Of a stretch of DNA of 64,000 nucleotides, positions 1-15,100 are shown piece after piece (position 1 is the stretch's first letter; each line of letters opens with the position of its first letter). Source of the stretch: Antedon mediterranea (taxonomy: Eukaryota; Echinodermata; Crinoidea; Comatulida; Antedonidae); the NCBI RefSeq assembly GCF_964355755.1, contig NC_092670.1, positions 12,523,201 to 12,587,200 on the forward strand. Direction: 5' to 3'. The translations under genes and the position numbers were made by a program. The notes under the pieces are model-generated. The model made no database searches. It saw nothing but the letters and a program-made list of their open reading frames with translations, and was not told the origin of the DNA.

Positions 1-3000
1 ATTTCAATTCGTTACAATTCTATTATGACTGATTTAAGTACACTGAGTACACACGAGTCTGTAACGTTGAAAGATGAGAATGGTTATAGGCATGTAGGCC
101 TACGTTTTAATTTGGATATCTGCGTGAAACATACCGATGCCACGTGGAGAACTTACGCCTTAATCGTAGGCACACGCGAGACGGATATATCTGAAAATAC
201 TCATTTCATCCGGGTCGCCATGTTCGTGATATATAGGTCAGGTATGTATTCGTTTGATGTTTGTTTCGATTGGGTTTATTTTTAGCAAATTAGTACTTTA
301 CCTTAACAAACTCCAATGTTCTTTTATTTTCAGTGAAAGTGAATATAAATATTATAAATTAAGACTATTTAAGATGTGTTCACACGTACTAGAATATAAC
401 GAAGCTGATTTGAACTAATGTCCGAGTTAAAATCGAGTGAGTGCTCGTGTTAATTATCTTATACTCCAATACAACTCCGATGTACTGACGTACCTCCGAT
501 ATAACTACTAAAGCTTGGTTCCCACTAGAACGTAACGCAAGGACGTAAACGCAACGCAAGCGTTTTAACCAATGACAAGCGAAGTTATAGCAAAGCGTGG
601 TTCCCACTAGCGACGCAACACAAGGACGCAACGCAAGTGAATTGACCAATCACATGGCTTATTCGCTTGTCATTGGTTAAAACGCTTGCGTTGCGTTTAC
701 GTCGTTGCGTTACGTTCTAGTGGGAACCAAGCTTTAGAGGTTTCAGATCCGGCGACGTTTGAACGCATAACAAGCTAACCCACAAGATTGTCTGTATTTG
801 ATAGCTTGATAGAGAAAATATCGTGTAAACAAAGCTGCAGGTATGTCGTTTTATTACCGCCCGTATTTTGATTTGATTTTTACAATGTAATCATATAAAT
901 TCCAGGATGTATCGTGAGGTAAATTTTTAATTTACTGCCTGTACAGTATTATAATACTAATATAACACTAAATTGGTATACAGTAGAACTCATATAGGGG
1001 ACATGCTTTCGTTACCTAACAAAGTGTCCTCTGAAGGGATGGCCCTTGAACATGGTTTGATCGTATTAGGCCTTGCATATTATTAATTCCCCTATGTTCG
1101 TTTCACGGTAAACTTTCCCCTAGGAAATAGGGGTGAACTCTGCATAAAGGGTGTCCTTCCATTAAAATAGACTTGTCTCAAGGACGCGTTATACTTTATA
1201 GGCCTACACATGTTATTACAGATCCCACGGTATTACTGCAACATAATGTAGGTTATTGCAAATAAGGCGAGTGTAATATTGATTCGAAACTCGTACTATT
1301 AAATAATTCCCGCTTTCATCTAAATCCTTGTATTATGTAGAATTATTAAGTTTCCGAGATACTTAATCATCTCTCTAGACTACCTCCTGAACTAGTTTAA
1401 GCTACTATGTCAATCTAATACTGTATGACTGTATAACTGGTGCATACTACAATAAACGACATATGCTTGTAATGCTATTGCCACTAGGATTCAATATTTT
1501 AAAATTACGGCCATATTGAGGAAATAATTATGTTCAATAAATCCAAAGGCTATGTAAAATACAATACAACATAACCCATCACGATTCAAAACCTTAATAA
1601 TGACCAATTAAAATCGGCTAGCCTATTATGATGTATGTTCAAATCAAACCAATGGATTTCATATGTAGAGAGAATATTAGTGTAAATTGATATGATAATG
1701 AGAGAGCATTCTGAATGAATCCAAATATAGTGATATGACGTCAATCAGAGCATTGTCATTTCTTCTGTTTATTTTCCTTTAGCTTTATATAAATAAACGA
1801 AAAAATGATAAATTTGAAACGTAAGCAGCAAGAGAGAAAAGAAATCTTAAAGAAAACATTAATATTTTGAATGGATTCCGAAATAAAAGACCAAATTGAA
1901 TTAAAAAGCAGAATTAATATTTAATACTTATATAAATATATACTAATAACATACCCGCCTTGTATCAGGTATACTTGTTTCAATATATGTTTCGATATTT
2001 CAAGTATTAAAAAAAATTCATTAACATAATACTGGCATTAGATATTCTGTACTACTAATATTAAATATCGATCATTGTTTGCTTTAGGTTCGATAAATTA
2101 ATGACTATTTTTTAATATAAATAATTAAAATAAATTATAGTTCTATGTATATAATTATTCATCAGAAACATTATTCAAAATGTTTTTAAATACATCAATA
2201 TATCCCTTCCTTAGTTATCTCCCACTCCCTTTTTTCTTATACCAATTTTCTTGCGCAACACGATTTCATAAAAAACATCATCCCAATATCAAATATTTGT
2301 TTCTTTTAAATTCCCAAGCCTAAAAAACTGTATATAAAATATCAGTTGGAACGTGGGAAGCAGATATGAAGAGATTTAAAATGATGTGCCCGTAAAGCGG
2401 ATGTACTACTGTAGTGGTCCATACTAGGATTGAGAATCTTTTGAAAATTTCAAGTTTGAAGACATTTTAGCGTCGTGATATGGCAGTAAAAATACAGTAT
2501 GTAAAAACATCATGTAAAAACAAAAAATTACTATATGTGCATAGCAACTTCCACAGACTATGCAGAGTAGCAAAGGTCGTTGACCTTACTGTATATATCA
2601 ATATGAATATTATGGAGGAAGTATTTTACCAACAAATAACTTCCCTTAAATATTAGGAATAGAACAAGGTATTAAAATATAACACACATTTTTGGCATTA
2701 TGAAGAACACATGTTATAGTACAAAATACACCAGCAATGCTGAATAATAAAATGATGGTGTCTTTGATGTCTTTGCACAAAGGATATTTAGTATTCTACC
2801 AATTTAGAAACCAATTTCGGACAATTAAGTGAGCTACAGAATGCTATAGTGTAAGATGTATGTAAATCTACACAAACTTGTCAAATATATTGAATTTATC
2901 GATGTAATTGATAAAATATAGCTTTTGATTGCTCTAATTGTGTAATGGTTTTAATGCCTAGCTTTACGACTACTAGACAAGTGGTGTTTTTATTGTTTTA

Positions 3001-3029
3001 TTTTCTTATTTTAATAATATCCGAATCAA
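1..3029. other. Intergenic, no recognised gene
   Basis: This AT-rich segment lies downstream of TAF5L. It contains a foldback MITE at 510-735 and, next to it, an end-like GTGTTCACAC motif near 375 that recurs near 17533 and 58650. An 86-codon open frame at 25-285 contains the dispersed GTAGGCCTAC motif and matches nothing I recognise, so it is not called. No splice-consistent exon was found in 740-3029. Confidence 0.6.
510..735. mobile_element. Foldback MITE, TIR beginning AAAGCTTGGTTCCCACTAG
   Basis: The left arm (510 to about 580) and right arm (about 665-735) are near-perfect inverted copies, beginning AAAGCTTGGTTCCCACTAG and ending CTAGTGGGAACCAAGCTTT. A second, internal copy of the arm starts near 592 (AGCGTGGTTCCCACTAGCG). 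The element is GC-rich relative to its flanks and has no coding capacity. Related TIRs with GGACGCAA and TTGGTCA-type subterminal motifs occur at 17284-17475, weakly at 40038-40155, and weakly near 19660-19915. It is non-autonomous; the transposase superfamily is unknown. Confidence 0.75.
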
Positions 3030-3048
3030 TTTATTGGCAAACTTTATT
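3030..3048 (-). promoter_or_regulatory. Candidate TAF5L poly(A) signals
   Basis: Two TTTATT hexamers on the plus strand (AATAAA on the coding strand), at 3030-3035 and 3043-3048, lie about 90-105 bases beyond the TAF5L stop. They are the first canonical signals downstream and fit a short 3'UTR. The cleavage site itself is not determined. Confidence 0.45.
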
Positions 3049-3133
3049 GGTAAAATCTGCCTCGGAAGAACATTGGTATCTGAAAGGATTTTCCAAACAA
3101 CTTAACTGAAATTAAAACTTAACTGAAATGTGT

Positions 3134-6100
3134 CTAACTGCCAGCACCAGCTGCATACAGCAAGTTGCATTGGAAAAATTGTAAATATTGTATTGAGCAG
3201 GATCGACTTTGAAAACTTCCTAGAAGTTCTAATGACGACGAAGATTCACTTCTGAGGAAAAAATGAAATTTAACAATAACATAATAAAAAAAAAGATTTT
3301 AATTAGGTTTTTGCGTAAAAGTGTATTTAAATCATACATAACCATGGAGATATGATAATCTAGATTGATATTAGGTGATGACAAAAAGGTGGATTATCAT
3401 AATATTTTGAAAATTAATCACGATAAACATTTTTAATTTATATAGTTTGTGCTGCACTCCCTAAAACATTACAATGTAATTAATACATTTTTTCAATACA
3501 GTTTTAAGTACAGTTTACAAAATTAACTTGATTTTGTAAAATAGAGAGAGTACAGTAAAACAATAGAGACTTATGTGCGGGAGGTAAAGGTGTATTGGTG
3601 AGCCGGGTTTCAAACTAGCATATCTGATTGGTTGATTTTTTTTAACGAATCCAACAGCGACAAACTCTAAACTAACTAAAATTTATCATACTTTTTCAAA
3701 GAGTCATGAGTCAGTATTGAACCCTTGACCTTGTCATTGGAAGGCAAGTAACCACAAAGATACAGCTTGTCCATGTTGTTTAAATCGATTCTAGTGGATA
3801 AATTTTACAAAAAGAAAAAAAAAACTTACTGATTTTGTCTGAATGTATTGCGTACATCCCATAATTTTAGAATATTGTCACTTCCACCTAAAAAAAACAT
3901 AATGAAATGCAAGTTAAACAAATTGATAAATCTCAGAAATTAAGTAATTTAAAAATCTATCAATGGTATCCTCACACCAATCCAACATCACTGGCATGGC
4001 AGCCTCATCATCATCTAATCACAATGGATAAATACCACTAATTAGTTTCAAATTACCTGAGGCAAGCATAGCACCATTGGGACTAAAACTGAGCCCATAA
4101 ACTGTGTTTGAATGACCCCGCAGTTCTTTTAAAAGTTGACCGGTTGCTAGATCCCATAAACGAATTCTACGATCTTCACCTACAATAACAAATTAATTTT
4201 TTTCTGTAATTGTGCTGTTATAATAAAATTGTTCATTCTTATATAGCATATATAAACAGAAACAAAAAAAATGCATTAAGTATTCCAAAACCTTACCTGC
4301 TGACGCTAATACTTTTCCATCAGGTGAAAATTCAAGAGCATTAATTGAACCCTAAAAAGAATGGAAAAACAATATTAATACGACTATATAATTATGTTAT
4401 CATCATTACCAGGATCTTTTCATCATTACACATATTGATAGTGTAGACAGAGCTTAAAAACATATTTATAATGATTGTGTATTATACAAATAATGAATGT
4501 TTATGAGTGTAATGGTACAAATAAAGATAACATGAGGTGAATGATGAAAGTTATATTTCAACGAGGCAAAGCCGAGTTGAAATATAACCTTTCATCATTA
4601 ACCAAATGCCATTATTTGTACCATTACATGAATATAAAAAATTCATTATTTGTTTATGTAACATCTAAATAGATTCCTGTCATTTGAATCAGATTGAATA
4701 ACCTTCACATTGTTAAAACAGTAAAATTTGGTTTTTAATAATATATTAGATATTATATTTCACGTCTATTTATTTAGATCCCAAAGTTTTATAGATGTTC
4801 CCATTAATTAATCAAGATCATACGAACGATCTAAAACTAATTTAAATGCCTATTTTGTCTAAATTAATAAATATATCTCTCCAAAAATTCATAACATTAT
4901 ATCGTCTTGGTGGAAGTACAAAATAGGTGGCGCTGTTGTATTTCAAAAGCAATAGTACAAACAAAAAATATTTTCCTACCAGATTTTTTTTCCGTACACA
5001 AAAAAAAGTACTATTGAACGACCGTTTAATAGTGCATACTGTTGCATGCCATGTGACCCAAAATCGTCCAATCAAATGACATGAATTTATTTAGGTGTTA
5101 TATAAAAACTTTTAATACATTACCTTGTGACCTGTTAATATTCGCACACATTTCCCATCTTGTATACTCCACACACGAACAGTCTTATCACTCGACCCAG
5201 TTGCTAAGTAATTGTTGTTGCTATGAAACCTAATACACTGAAAAGTAATAATAAAAATGAACATAATTATTAATGTTTTATAAATTTAATAATTAATTAT
5301 ATTCATTAAAACTAGACACAACACATTATTAAAATAAAATTGCATTTCTTAAAAAAAAAAGGTTTTGACTGTGGCAGCTCATGAGATGTACCAATTGCTC
5401 AGATTGTCTCCCAATAACATAAAAAATGAAGATTATTTAAATCAGACTTTGAATGGGTTATTTTGTAGTTTAAATCAAGTTAATCACTTCCGTAAAAAAA
5501 AAACCGAAACAAATTATGTTTTCTCTTATAAAATGACAAAAATAAATGGTTAAATTTAACCAATTCAGCCAATTTGACTATTTTTTAAGGTAAATAATTC
5601 TTTTTTTTTTTATCAAATTTTTGTTCAAAAGTGGATAACTATTATATGATATTGAAATGGCATATACAACAAAAATTGTAAAAAAATTTTTTTCAGGGGG
5701 GGGGGGGGAACAATACATCTTTAATAAAACCAAATTTACTTTAAAAAAAAAAAAAAAATAACAGCTTACATCAACATCTAAAAAATGCCCTGCGTAAATC
5801 CTCAATGGGTACAATCGTTCCAGTGACCAGAGCCGGGCACTACGGTCCTTTGACCCGGTCGCAAAGTAAATCCCCATCGGTCCCGAGTCAATGCACCATA
5901 CAGGATAATTGTGTCCTTTGTACGATGACGTGTTTGTGTATGTGTTCAGGTCCCATGAACGAACTAAATAAAATATATTTTTGATTTAACATACATTTTT
6001 CTTAATCTTTATAAATTGGACCCCTTTTTTATGGGAAGTTTATTTTCAGAATGTATTTTTAAGAATCAAAAAGAGTATAAAATTTATTTTTGGAAATTAC

Positions 6101-9100
6101 AATTAACATACGTTTCTTTAATCTCTTATAAATTGGAAATTTATTTTCAGAATGTATTTTACTATAAAGAATATCCAAAAAACATGAAAAATGAAGATTA
6201 ATTAATTCAGACTTTCAGAATAGTTTACTTTGATTAATCATCACAAATTAATCACTTCCATAAAAAAAATTCATTATATTTTCACTTATAAAATGACAAA
6301 ATAAATGGTTACATTTAACCAAAAAACCCAATTGGAAAAATTCAATAAATTAATTTTATTGTAATAAAAAGTAATTAAAATAAAAAAATTGTTTTCTTTT
6401 ATTTATCTAAAGGTTGATTGTGTTTATATTTACATACCTGTGGAGTCTTCAGAACATGAGAGTAGTAAATTTGAATTTTTTAGAAATGTACAATCGTATA
6501 CAGGACCACTGTGTCCACGCAGAGTCTTGCTGTCACTGCCAACACTGTTAACAAATATAGATAGTATAATAGCATGTCTAGATTTACATATTATAGTACT
6601 TGGTAGATTATTATAGAATTTTTGACACATCAATATACAAAAAATACACTTTTTATGCGAGAAGGGTATATATATTTTTTGCCATAGTACCCCTTTTTCA
6701 TTATAAACGTACGCATAAGCCTAAACGAGATCTTTGCCTATAACAATAATAAATAATAATAATAATTTATTAGGAAATGACACCTTTGCATCGGTGGCAC
6801 ACACAGAAGTGGTGCATCCAATTTAACATAATACATCAAAACAATACATTATATGACGGATACAGGTTCTTAAACTGTTTGCAAAAATATAAAAGAAAAA
6901 TCATTACCAACATGGTAATATAGGTACTGTATTAAATTGTCCTACAGTATCATAGGTTTGAGTTGATAAAGAGGTATATAAAAATAAACATAAAATATAG
7001 TAAAGAGTTTACATTACAAACCATTGTGTTTCAACATCAGGTACTGATGACCTATAGTTGTTATCACAGGTGTATACTATTTACAAATCTAAATACAAAT
7101 ATATAAAAGCAACAATACAAAAGAAAAATAATCTATATATTGGGAGATTTAAGTTATGACCGTTTCTCCCATGCAGCTCTTGTGTATTGTTTACAAAACA
7201 AATCAAAAAAGGTCTCAGATTCTTTACAAATCGCGATAGAATCTCCACCTAAAATATACTGTAATTTATCATCAGCAGTTGCTGTTGTGTAACGATTCCA
7301 TGTGTCATAATCATTACAGAGTACAAGATTATTTTGTAGATTGGATAATTCTTTCATTCTAATATTTTTTTGATAAATAAAATAAATATGTATTTATCTT
7401 TACCTTTCAGCTTCTAATTTCTCTTCTATAAATTCACCAGCAACATGAATTTTGCTAACATCTGCTGCCCTCTGTTGCCTCTTAAGTTTTTTGGACGTTA
7501 GACTCCACACCTGCAGGCTGGAGTTTTCAAATCCCCCACAGAGCAACTGAGCATCATGGGATAGAGATGTGCAAGCAAGTCTACAAGTAAAATCAAATGC
7601 TAAAGTAAAAACAAACTAAAAATATAATACTGTAGTAAATAGTTTTAATTTGCTTGAGAATTGATAAAACTGCAAATAATTATTCATTACATGAAAACTT
7701 TTATTTAAAGATGTATTTTCTCTTGAGACAAAAAAAAATGTCTATGCTGACAAACCCAAACTGCAAATACAGGATTTTGGGAAAAAAAGGGGAATAAGGG
7801 GTGAGGAGGAATAAGATATGGGGGAACCCATCCTAAAGGCCATTTTGTACACCTTTCTACAGCCAGGGCTTGATTGCCCTCTGATTCAACTATGATCTCA
7901 GCCTGTATCCACCCAAATAATACACTCACCTCTGATTTGTATTGAGTACTGTATAATGGCAGATGGATGGCATAGAAGGAGGCCCTGTCTGGACCTTATG
8001 AATTACATGATCAAGAGAGCTTGTGTGTGCAGACTTTTTCTCCAGACTCTCCTGTTTCTTTATTAGATGTGGATGCATTTTGCCTTCTTCTGGTGAAGCA
8101 GTGTTAGAAGAATCTGTCACTGAAAAAAATAACAACAGATTTATCAAACGTAAATTTTACTGTAAAAGGCAATAATTAAATGGTAGATTTGGGTTTAAAA
8201 ACATTCAATCTATTGGATGTAAAGTAAAATAGTTTGATTCAACTAACCAATATTGGTACCCACTACAGGTTGGTGTACAGTGATCAAATTCTAAACATAT
8301 TTATAAAAACTTCAACGCGCTATGTACTACCCCTAATTGTGAGGTTGGAGTCTAGCAATGCTCAGCATGTGATCAATCGTGTCAAACCATAAGTGTGTTC
8401 GGATTGTGGATTCGAATCCAACGCTCATTCCAATGCTCGTATACTTAGGCAAGACATTTCCATTCAACTTTATTCACATATAAAATACATACAGTACAAT
8501 ATGTGAAAAGGAGCTAAAATCTTATGTTGGTGTGTTATGTGTACAAATGGGTACCTTGTGCATTAAGGGATGAGACACAATTGGCACTTAGTGTTATAAT
8601 ATAGAGAATTGTTACCTTCTAATGCAATGTGTTGGTCCAGACATTTTATAAGTACAGTACTGTTACAACATTGGAGAAACCTAAGCAGGTAATCTAGTAC
8701 TTGATTGTCAAACTTAACCACTGCTTTACCTTCCCTGCAAGATAACATTGTTATAAATAAATGGGTGTGGTGTTTCTCATTTAATAATTTACAGTAATAT
8801 ATGTTTACTCTTAACTGATAATCACATTAAATGTCTCTTCGTAATATAAATAAATTCAAACAACCAAAAAAACAAAACAAAGCGCTTTAAAAATTGTCCA
8901 ATTTTGTACATGGTCGATATCCTTAACTAAAAAAAGTATTGGCATATAGGAGTGTCTCTAGAATAGTATTAGTAGTATTTTCACAGGAGGAGTTCCCTGA
9001 ATATGGGTGTCCCTTTAATAGAGGTGTCCTAAAGGTGCGTTCCACTGTAGTAACTTAAATTTCAATTCACCTGAATGACTCTACAGCAGGATTCATTAAA

Positions 9101-12100
9101 ATGTCCATGCGGTCAACGATTCCTGATAGCAGTCCGATGAGGTGTTGCTGATGAGGTTCAACGGCAAAATCTTGGCTGTGTTTCTCATAAAAAATTTTAG
9201 CTGTAAAAATGAGAAATTTGTTTTAAAATAAACATCATTTAGACTAAATATCTATAGTAGGAAACCAAGTGTTTTTTATGAAACAGGTTTTGCCAGTAAT
9301 ATTTGCAAGGCTAAGTTGGCACCAACCAGTATTAAAAATCACCTAGGATGTGGTACATATATTGGCAAAAACTCTGGGTGTTACTCTGAATAGGGCTATT
9401 TCAAAAGAGGGGTTCTTATGAAGTCAATTAGTGTCAACTTACCTGCTACTTTCTGTCCAGCGTAAATCATGTCAAGAAAAAGGTGTACAAAAACTGGAAA
9501 GTACAACTGCTTTAAAGAAGCCTAGGAAAGTTAATACATCCATGGGTTAAAGAAACATAATTCAAACACACCTAGAACATTATCATTTTTCTTAAATAAT
9601 TTTTATAAACTTTTTTTCCAATACAAACCTTATAATCTTCAATAGCCCCATCAATAAAAAGTTTAAAACATTTGTACTGCTCTTCATAAACAGTAGTGTC
9701 ATTTTCACTGAAAGAAAAAATGTTTCTTATTTAATAACACTCAATTTAATATCATAACATCAGGTTGTCACATTCCTGCAGGCTGCTCTGTGAGGAGTAT
9801 TTAGCTTTTCATGTCGAAGAGTTCTAATGTTAACCTGGAACTGAAAATATCCAGGATTGGGAGAGCTTAGTCATGTTTACACATACCATATGCTTTGAAA
9901 CATGATAGTTAAAAATGCATGTATGTCCACATAAAAAATGATCGCAATTGTCTCAAGTATAGATTATTTTCAGATTCCTAGAAAACTCTAAAAAAATGTC
10001 GCGCTTGACTGGTCATGACTGCTTGTCATCTCTGCAAGATGGCTTCCGTTGCACATCATGTATACCGGGATGGCCCATTTTAAGGTCCACAGAGTTTTGA
10101 ACCCCCAAATTCCAAAAAAGTTGTGAAAGTTTGTATGTAAAAAAGGTTAACAATTATTACTGTACCAGGAGGCATTGGATATAGCCCGTGAAGCCCCAGC
10201 AATTCCCAATAGTAGCTCATCTGTTGCCATAGAAACAATGTCTTGAGCAAGGGGTATTTCAGTTTGATTAGAACCTTCACAATCCTGTAATAAGAAAATA
10301 TGAAGTTATCTTTTCATCAATTGACCTACTACTAGCCTAGGCCTATAACCTTAGCCTAGCCGGATCAGGTGCCGTTTTCGGCCACCTCGACTTATATGGA
10401 CTATACCATTATTATGATAGGGGTGTGGTGGATTATGTTTTATGTACAGAAGGTTGTCTATTGAATGGGAAGACAATACAATTGTTCTGTTATGTAACCT
10501 ACAGTACAAACAACAAGGTAAAATACAGAACATCAAAAACTAGCAATGCATGTACTTTTTATAAGGCATGTTATTATTAGGTACTGTGTTATAGGGAATG
10601 CCAAGATCTTGTAACAATTACTATATTAACTAAAGATATTTTAAATAAAACAAATTTTATAGACAAATTTAATGAAGAACCATCTACTAACTGGATAAAG
10701 CCATTTAGGAAAAATAATAAACAAGTTGATCATAACAAGTAGGAAGTGTTTGACGTTTTGGCAGTGGCATTTGGAAGAGGTAACATGAAAAGTGTAGGCA
10801 TCCCTTTGATTAGCTTTGATATTGTTTCTAAATAACACCTACACCCAAATTGCTATTCACAATAACACAATTAAATAAAAATTAATTGTCCAGCACTCCC
10901 ACTTTACAATGGTAAAGTCCATTGTTGGGTGGCTTTTTACAATGGTGGCTTTTTACAGGGGTGGCTTTTTTCCGATTTCCCATAACAGGTGGTTTTCAAA
11001 GGCCCAAAGCAAAACGAAATTCCATGCAAAACAACGTTTAACGGAATATACTATGTATAAAGGAACCAAACCTTGAACAATATTTGTTAGATAAAACAAA
11101 TTTTTTAAGAGTATCAATTTAAAATTTAAAGAAAGATCAAACTCTCTAGATCTTGAGGGTCGTAGACAATCCTGGTCAAATCATACGGTAACACAGGATT
11201 ATGTAAGATGTGTACAGTACTAACGAAAAAGAAACCGTAAACAATTTTTTATTTAAATGTTCTTCATTAAACTCTGTTAGACAATAATTAAGTATGTTAA
11301 TTGTGGACCTCAGGAATTAAAACACCACTTTATGCTAGACAATTTATTCACTGAAAATGAAACATTAGGAAAAATCTTTGATTTTTATTGTAAAAAATAT
11401 TTAATGAAAGCATGGGTTACTAGATCTACAATGTTATCAGCATTACCTCTCTCAACAAATTGATTAATATAGTAACCAAGCTACAGACATCTCTATGAGG
11501 ATGTATCTGTATGTTTTATTTATTTATTAGGCCTATCCTGTATTTTTGTTGTTCTGTTTTTATTTTTGTAGTTATATATATTGTACAATTTACGTATTAT
11601 GTATTTTCATACAGATCTAATTAATTAATTTTTTTACATTTTGTTTTGATGTTATGTATTAGTATTTAGAACTTTGTGGCTTATGTTATTTGTAATTTTG
11701 TCTGTAAATTGGATGCACCATTAACTGATAAATGTGTGACACCGATATAAAGGTGATTCCTATGAATAAATAAATAAATAAAAAAACTATATAAGTAGGT
11801 ATACTTACTTACTTATATAAAAACTAAACTAAACACTACAGTATAACCAAAATTAAAGCATATTAAATACTAGGCCTATGTTATTCCTATCTGGATTTAA
11901 ACACTTTAAATTTTAGTACAATCGGATTCGAAATTAGAAAATCTTAAATACTACAATACAATCGGAATTAAAAAATCCTAAATACTACAGTACAATCGAT
12001 ATTAAAATATCCTAAATACTATATTACAATCGGTTAAATTACCTAAACTCTATAATGTTGTGAAATATGTAAAAGAATATTGGAAAATGCATTCCAATCG

Positions 12101-15100
12101 GCCCAATCCTATTGGTAGATAAATCATATTCAACTAAACATAAATAAAACGAAAGAAATAAGGATCGGATTTTCGAAAACATAATTGGTCAGATAGTATA
12201 CATTAATTAAAGTAAAGGAAGTAGAGATTGTTAACAATTATAAGTATCTGGGAGTAGTGTTTGACTAAAGCTAAATGGGTGGACATGATCGTAGTTAAGA
12301 AGTTAATTACAAGGCTGTACTGCTTGAGGAAACTCGGTTCTTTGGGGTAAAGCAGGATATTTGTACTATAGAATGTTTATGTTTTTGCCGATGTATTCCA
12401 TGCTATATTGGAAGACACCAATCAATCCTCTTCATGGCGACATTATCAGCTCCGTTTTGCATTCGCTATTATAACGTTTTGATGCAAATGTTGTTCAATT
12501 AGAACATGTATTTCTACACAGAAACGTTTAAAAACGTGTTTAAAACATTTTAGAAAGACCAAACCTAAAAACATGCAATGTCAAACGCTGTGTTTTCTGG
12601 GAACAAAATGGTACAGATTCATTGACAAAATTATAATGTTTATTTGTTTTACTGATTACCTAATAATCAGGGAGTATGGTCGAAGCGGCCGCCAACCAAA
12701 GCGGCCGCCAGTTTAATATCGTCATTTGTATGGAACGCCATGTGCGCTTTAATCTTTGATTGTCGTTGTCAACGCCATGGCCTATGGCGAGTTGAGTTAC
12801 AGCTGTATGTATGGTCAAACCAATAAATATAAGCCAAATCATGTACTATCGAATCTTTATATTTCTATAATAATTAAGTTTGCCTGCCGATAAATCAATG
12901 TATATTTTATTTGTATTTTAATATTAACTAACTAAATATATTTACATATACTATCGAATCATTAATAATTTACGTTTGCATCATAATCTACATACTATAT
13001 TGAACCTTTATGTCTCATTTACGTACTATTTATTTGTTTATTTATATCTCCTTTTTTTTAAATACATAAAAAATAACGTTGAACTGACATGACCTGACGT
13101 TTCTTGAGCACTCTCCTATCGAATCTTCATACAGTATTGCATTAATAATTTACGTACGGTATTGCCGAATATTTATATCTCATTTACATATTATCGAATC
13201 TTCATACAGTATTGCATTAATAATTTACGTACGGTATTGCCGAATCTTTATATCTCATTACATACTATCGAATCCTTATACAGTATTGCATTAATAATTT
13301 ACGTAAGGTATTGCTGAATCCTTATATCTCATAGAATCTTTTTACAGTATTGCAATAATAATTTACGTACTACGGTATTGCCGAATCTTTATATCTCATT
13401 TACATACTATCGAATCTTTATACAGTATTGCAATAATAATTTACGTACGGTATTGCCGAATATTTATATCTCATTTACATACTATCAAATCTTTATACAG
13501 TATTGCAATAATAATTTACGTACGGTATTGCCGAATATTTATATCTCATTTACATCGAATCTTTATACATTATTGCAATAATAATTTACGTACGGTATTG
13601 CCGAATTTTTATATCTCGTTTAGTTTACACTGTACTATCGAATCTTGTTTTTATTGATTAGTAATAGGGTGTGTTATACATTTAAGTGTTATTCCATTGT
13701 AATACATTGTTTGTGTTTTCAATAAAGCAACGTAAAGACGAAAACGCGACCTTCTACAGCACTATTCCTAGCCGGCCGCCAGTCGAGTTATTAGCAGAAA
13801 TTCGCGTAATTAATTACCGTACCGTACAGACACTTGCATCTTATTTTATTATTTAAAACTCATTTTAAATTGATCAATATTTATATATCTGAAGGTATAA
13901 AACAATTTAGGATATTAAATAAATAAATTGATGTCATCATGTTATTGTAATTAAATTATGTTTGCGAACACGTACTACTTTAGTTACTTTACTAATATAT
14001 TAATATACAATAACAAATATATATATATTTTGTTATACTTTATTGAAAAAATATATATATTATTCTTAATAATTGGCTTATTATATTAATATACAATACA
14101 AACACCACAATGTATTTTATTGACTTTATTAAACATATAGGCCTATATCATTTAGAACAGTTAAATTAAGTAATCATCGATTCGCCATTTCGTTTAAAAG
14201 AACGTATCACATTCAATCTGTAAAAAAAGAGAATAAATTAGATAATATTAATAATGTAGGTTGTTATTTACGAAATACGTCCGAGGAAAAGAAAACCTGT
14301 CGATCGAAACAATGACAATCAAAAATTACAAAACAACGACAATCAAAGCGCACACGGCGTTCCATACAAATTACCGTTATTGAACTAGCGGCCGCTTCAA
14401 CCGTAATCCACTAATCCATAATCAGTATGTGATAAATATACTACTGTCATCGTTATCAAATGTCTACTGTGTTATCGTTAGGTAAATTATATTTTTTATT
14501 TGTAACTGGAATAAAAACTTTCTTTATATATACTTTCTGTATCTATAAATCTGTAAAAATTATATAGGCCTAGAAATAAAGAGCCAAATAGCATAATATA
14601 CTGCATTAACTTGAAAACTGAAATTAATTCTACAGCATGCAGGGCGTAGTTGTTTTCCCTTTGTTGCTGAAACAACAAGAAAAACAAAAGAACAAAAGAA
14701 GCAGTATTTTAACACACTCAATTAATAAATGGGACACCCTTATTTTCCCATCTTTTTATAATGGTATCGTATAGGCTAGGCCCTAGTCCATACAAGTCGA
14801 GGTGGCCGAAAACGGCACCTGATCCGCCTAGCCAAGTTTTCTATTGGCCTTGCCATGTGCTTAACAAAAGCACACAACTTCTCTGCCTACTCTCCTATGC
14901 GCTTAGCTAGGCCTAGTGAACCTTTCCTAAAATGGAAAGAAGCGCCTGCTAGAGGCGAGTCTAGCTACGTAACACAATCTCTCACATCACACTGTGTGTG
15001 CTAGTCCTAGCCTAGGCCTACATCCTACCATTCTAGCTCAAAATAAATCGGCTTTTATTGACATATGAATGTTATACTAACCACAAACTGTCTCTTCCTC

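Noticed and set aside
25-285. 86-codon open frame at the left edge, followed by a possible donor (CAGGTATGT)
   Set aside because: It contains the dispersed motif GTAGGCCTAC, matches no family I know, and no partner exon was found.
13378-13581. 67-codon repetitive frame
   Set aside because: Direct translation of the 75-bp tandem array; copies outside the window of identity are broken.
13125-13625. CRISPR-like array (regular repeats)
   Set aside because: Units are contiguous with no unique spacers, and the genome is eukaryotic.
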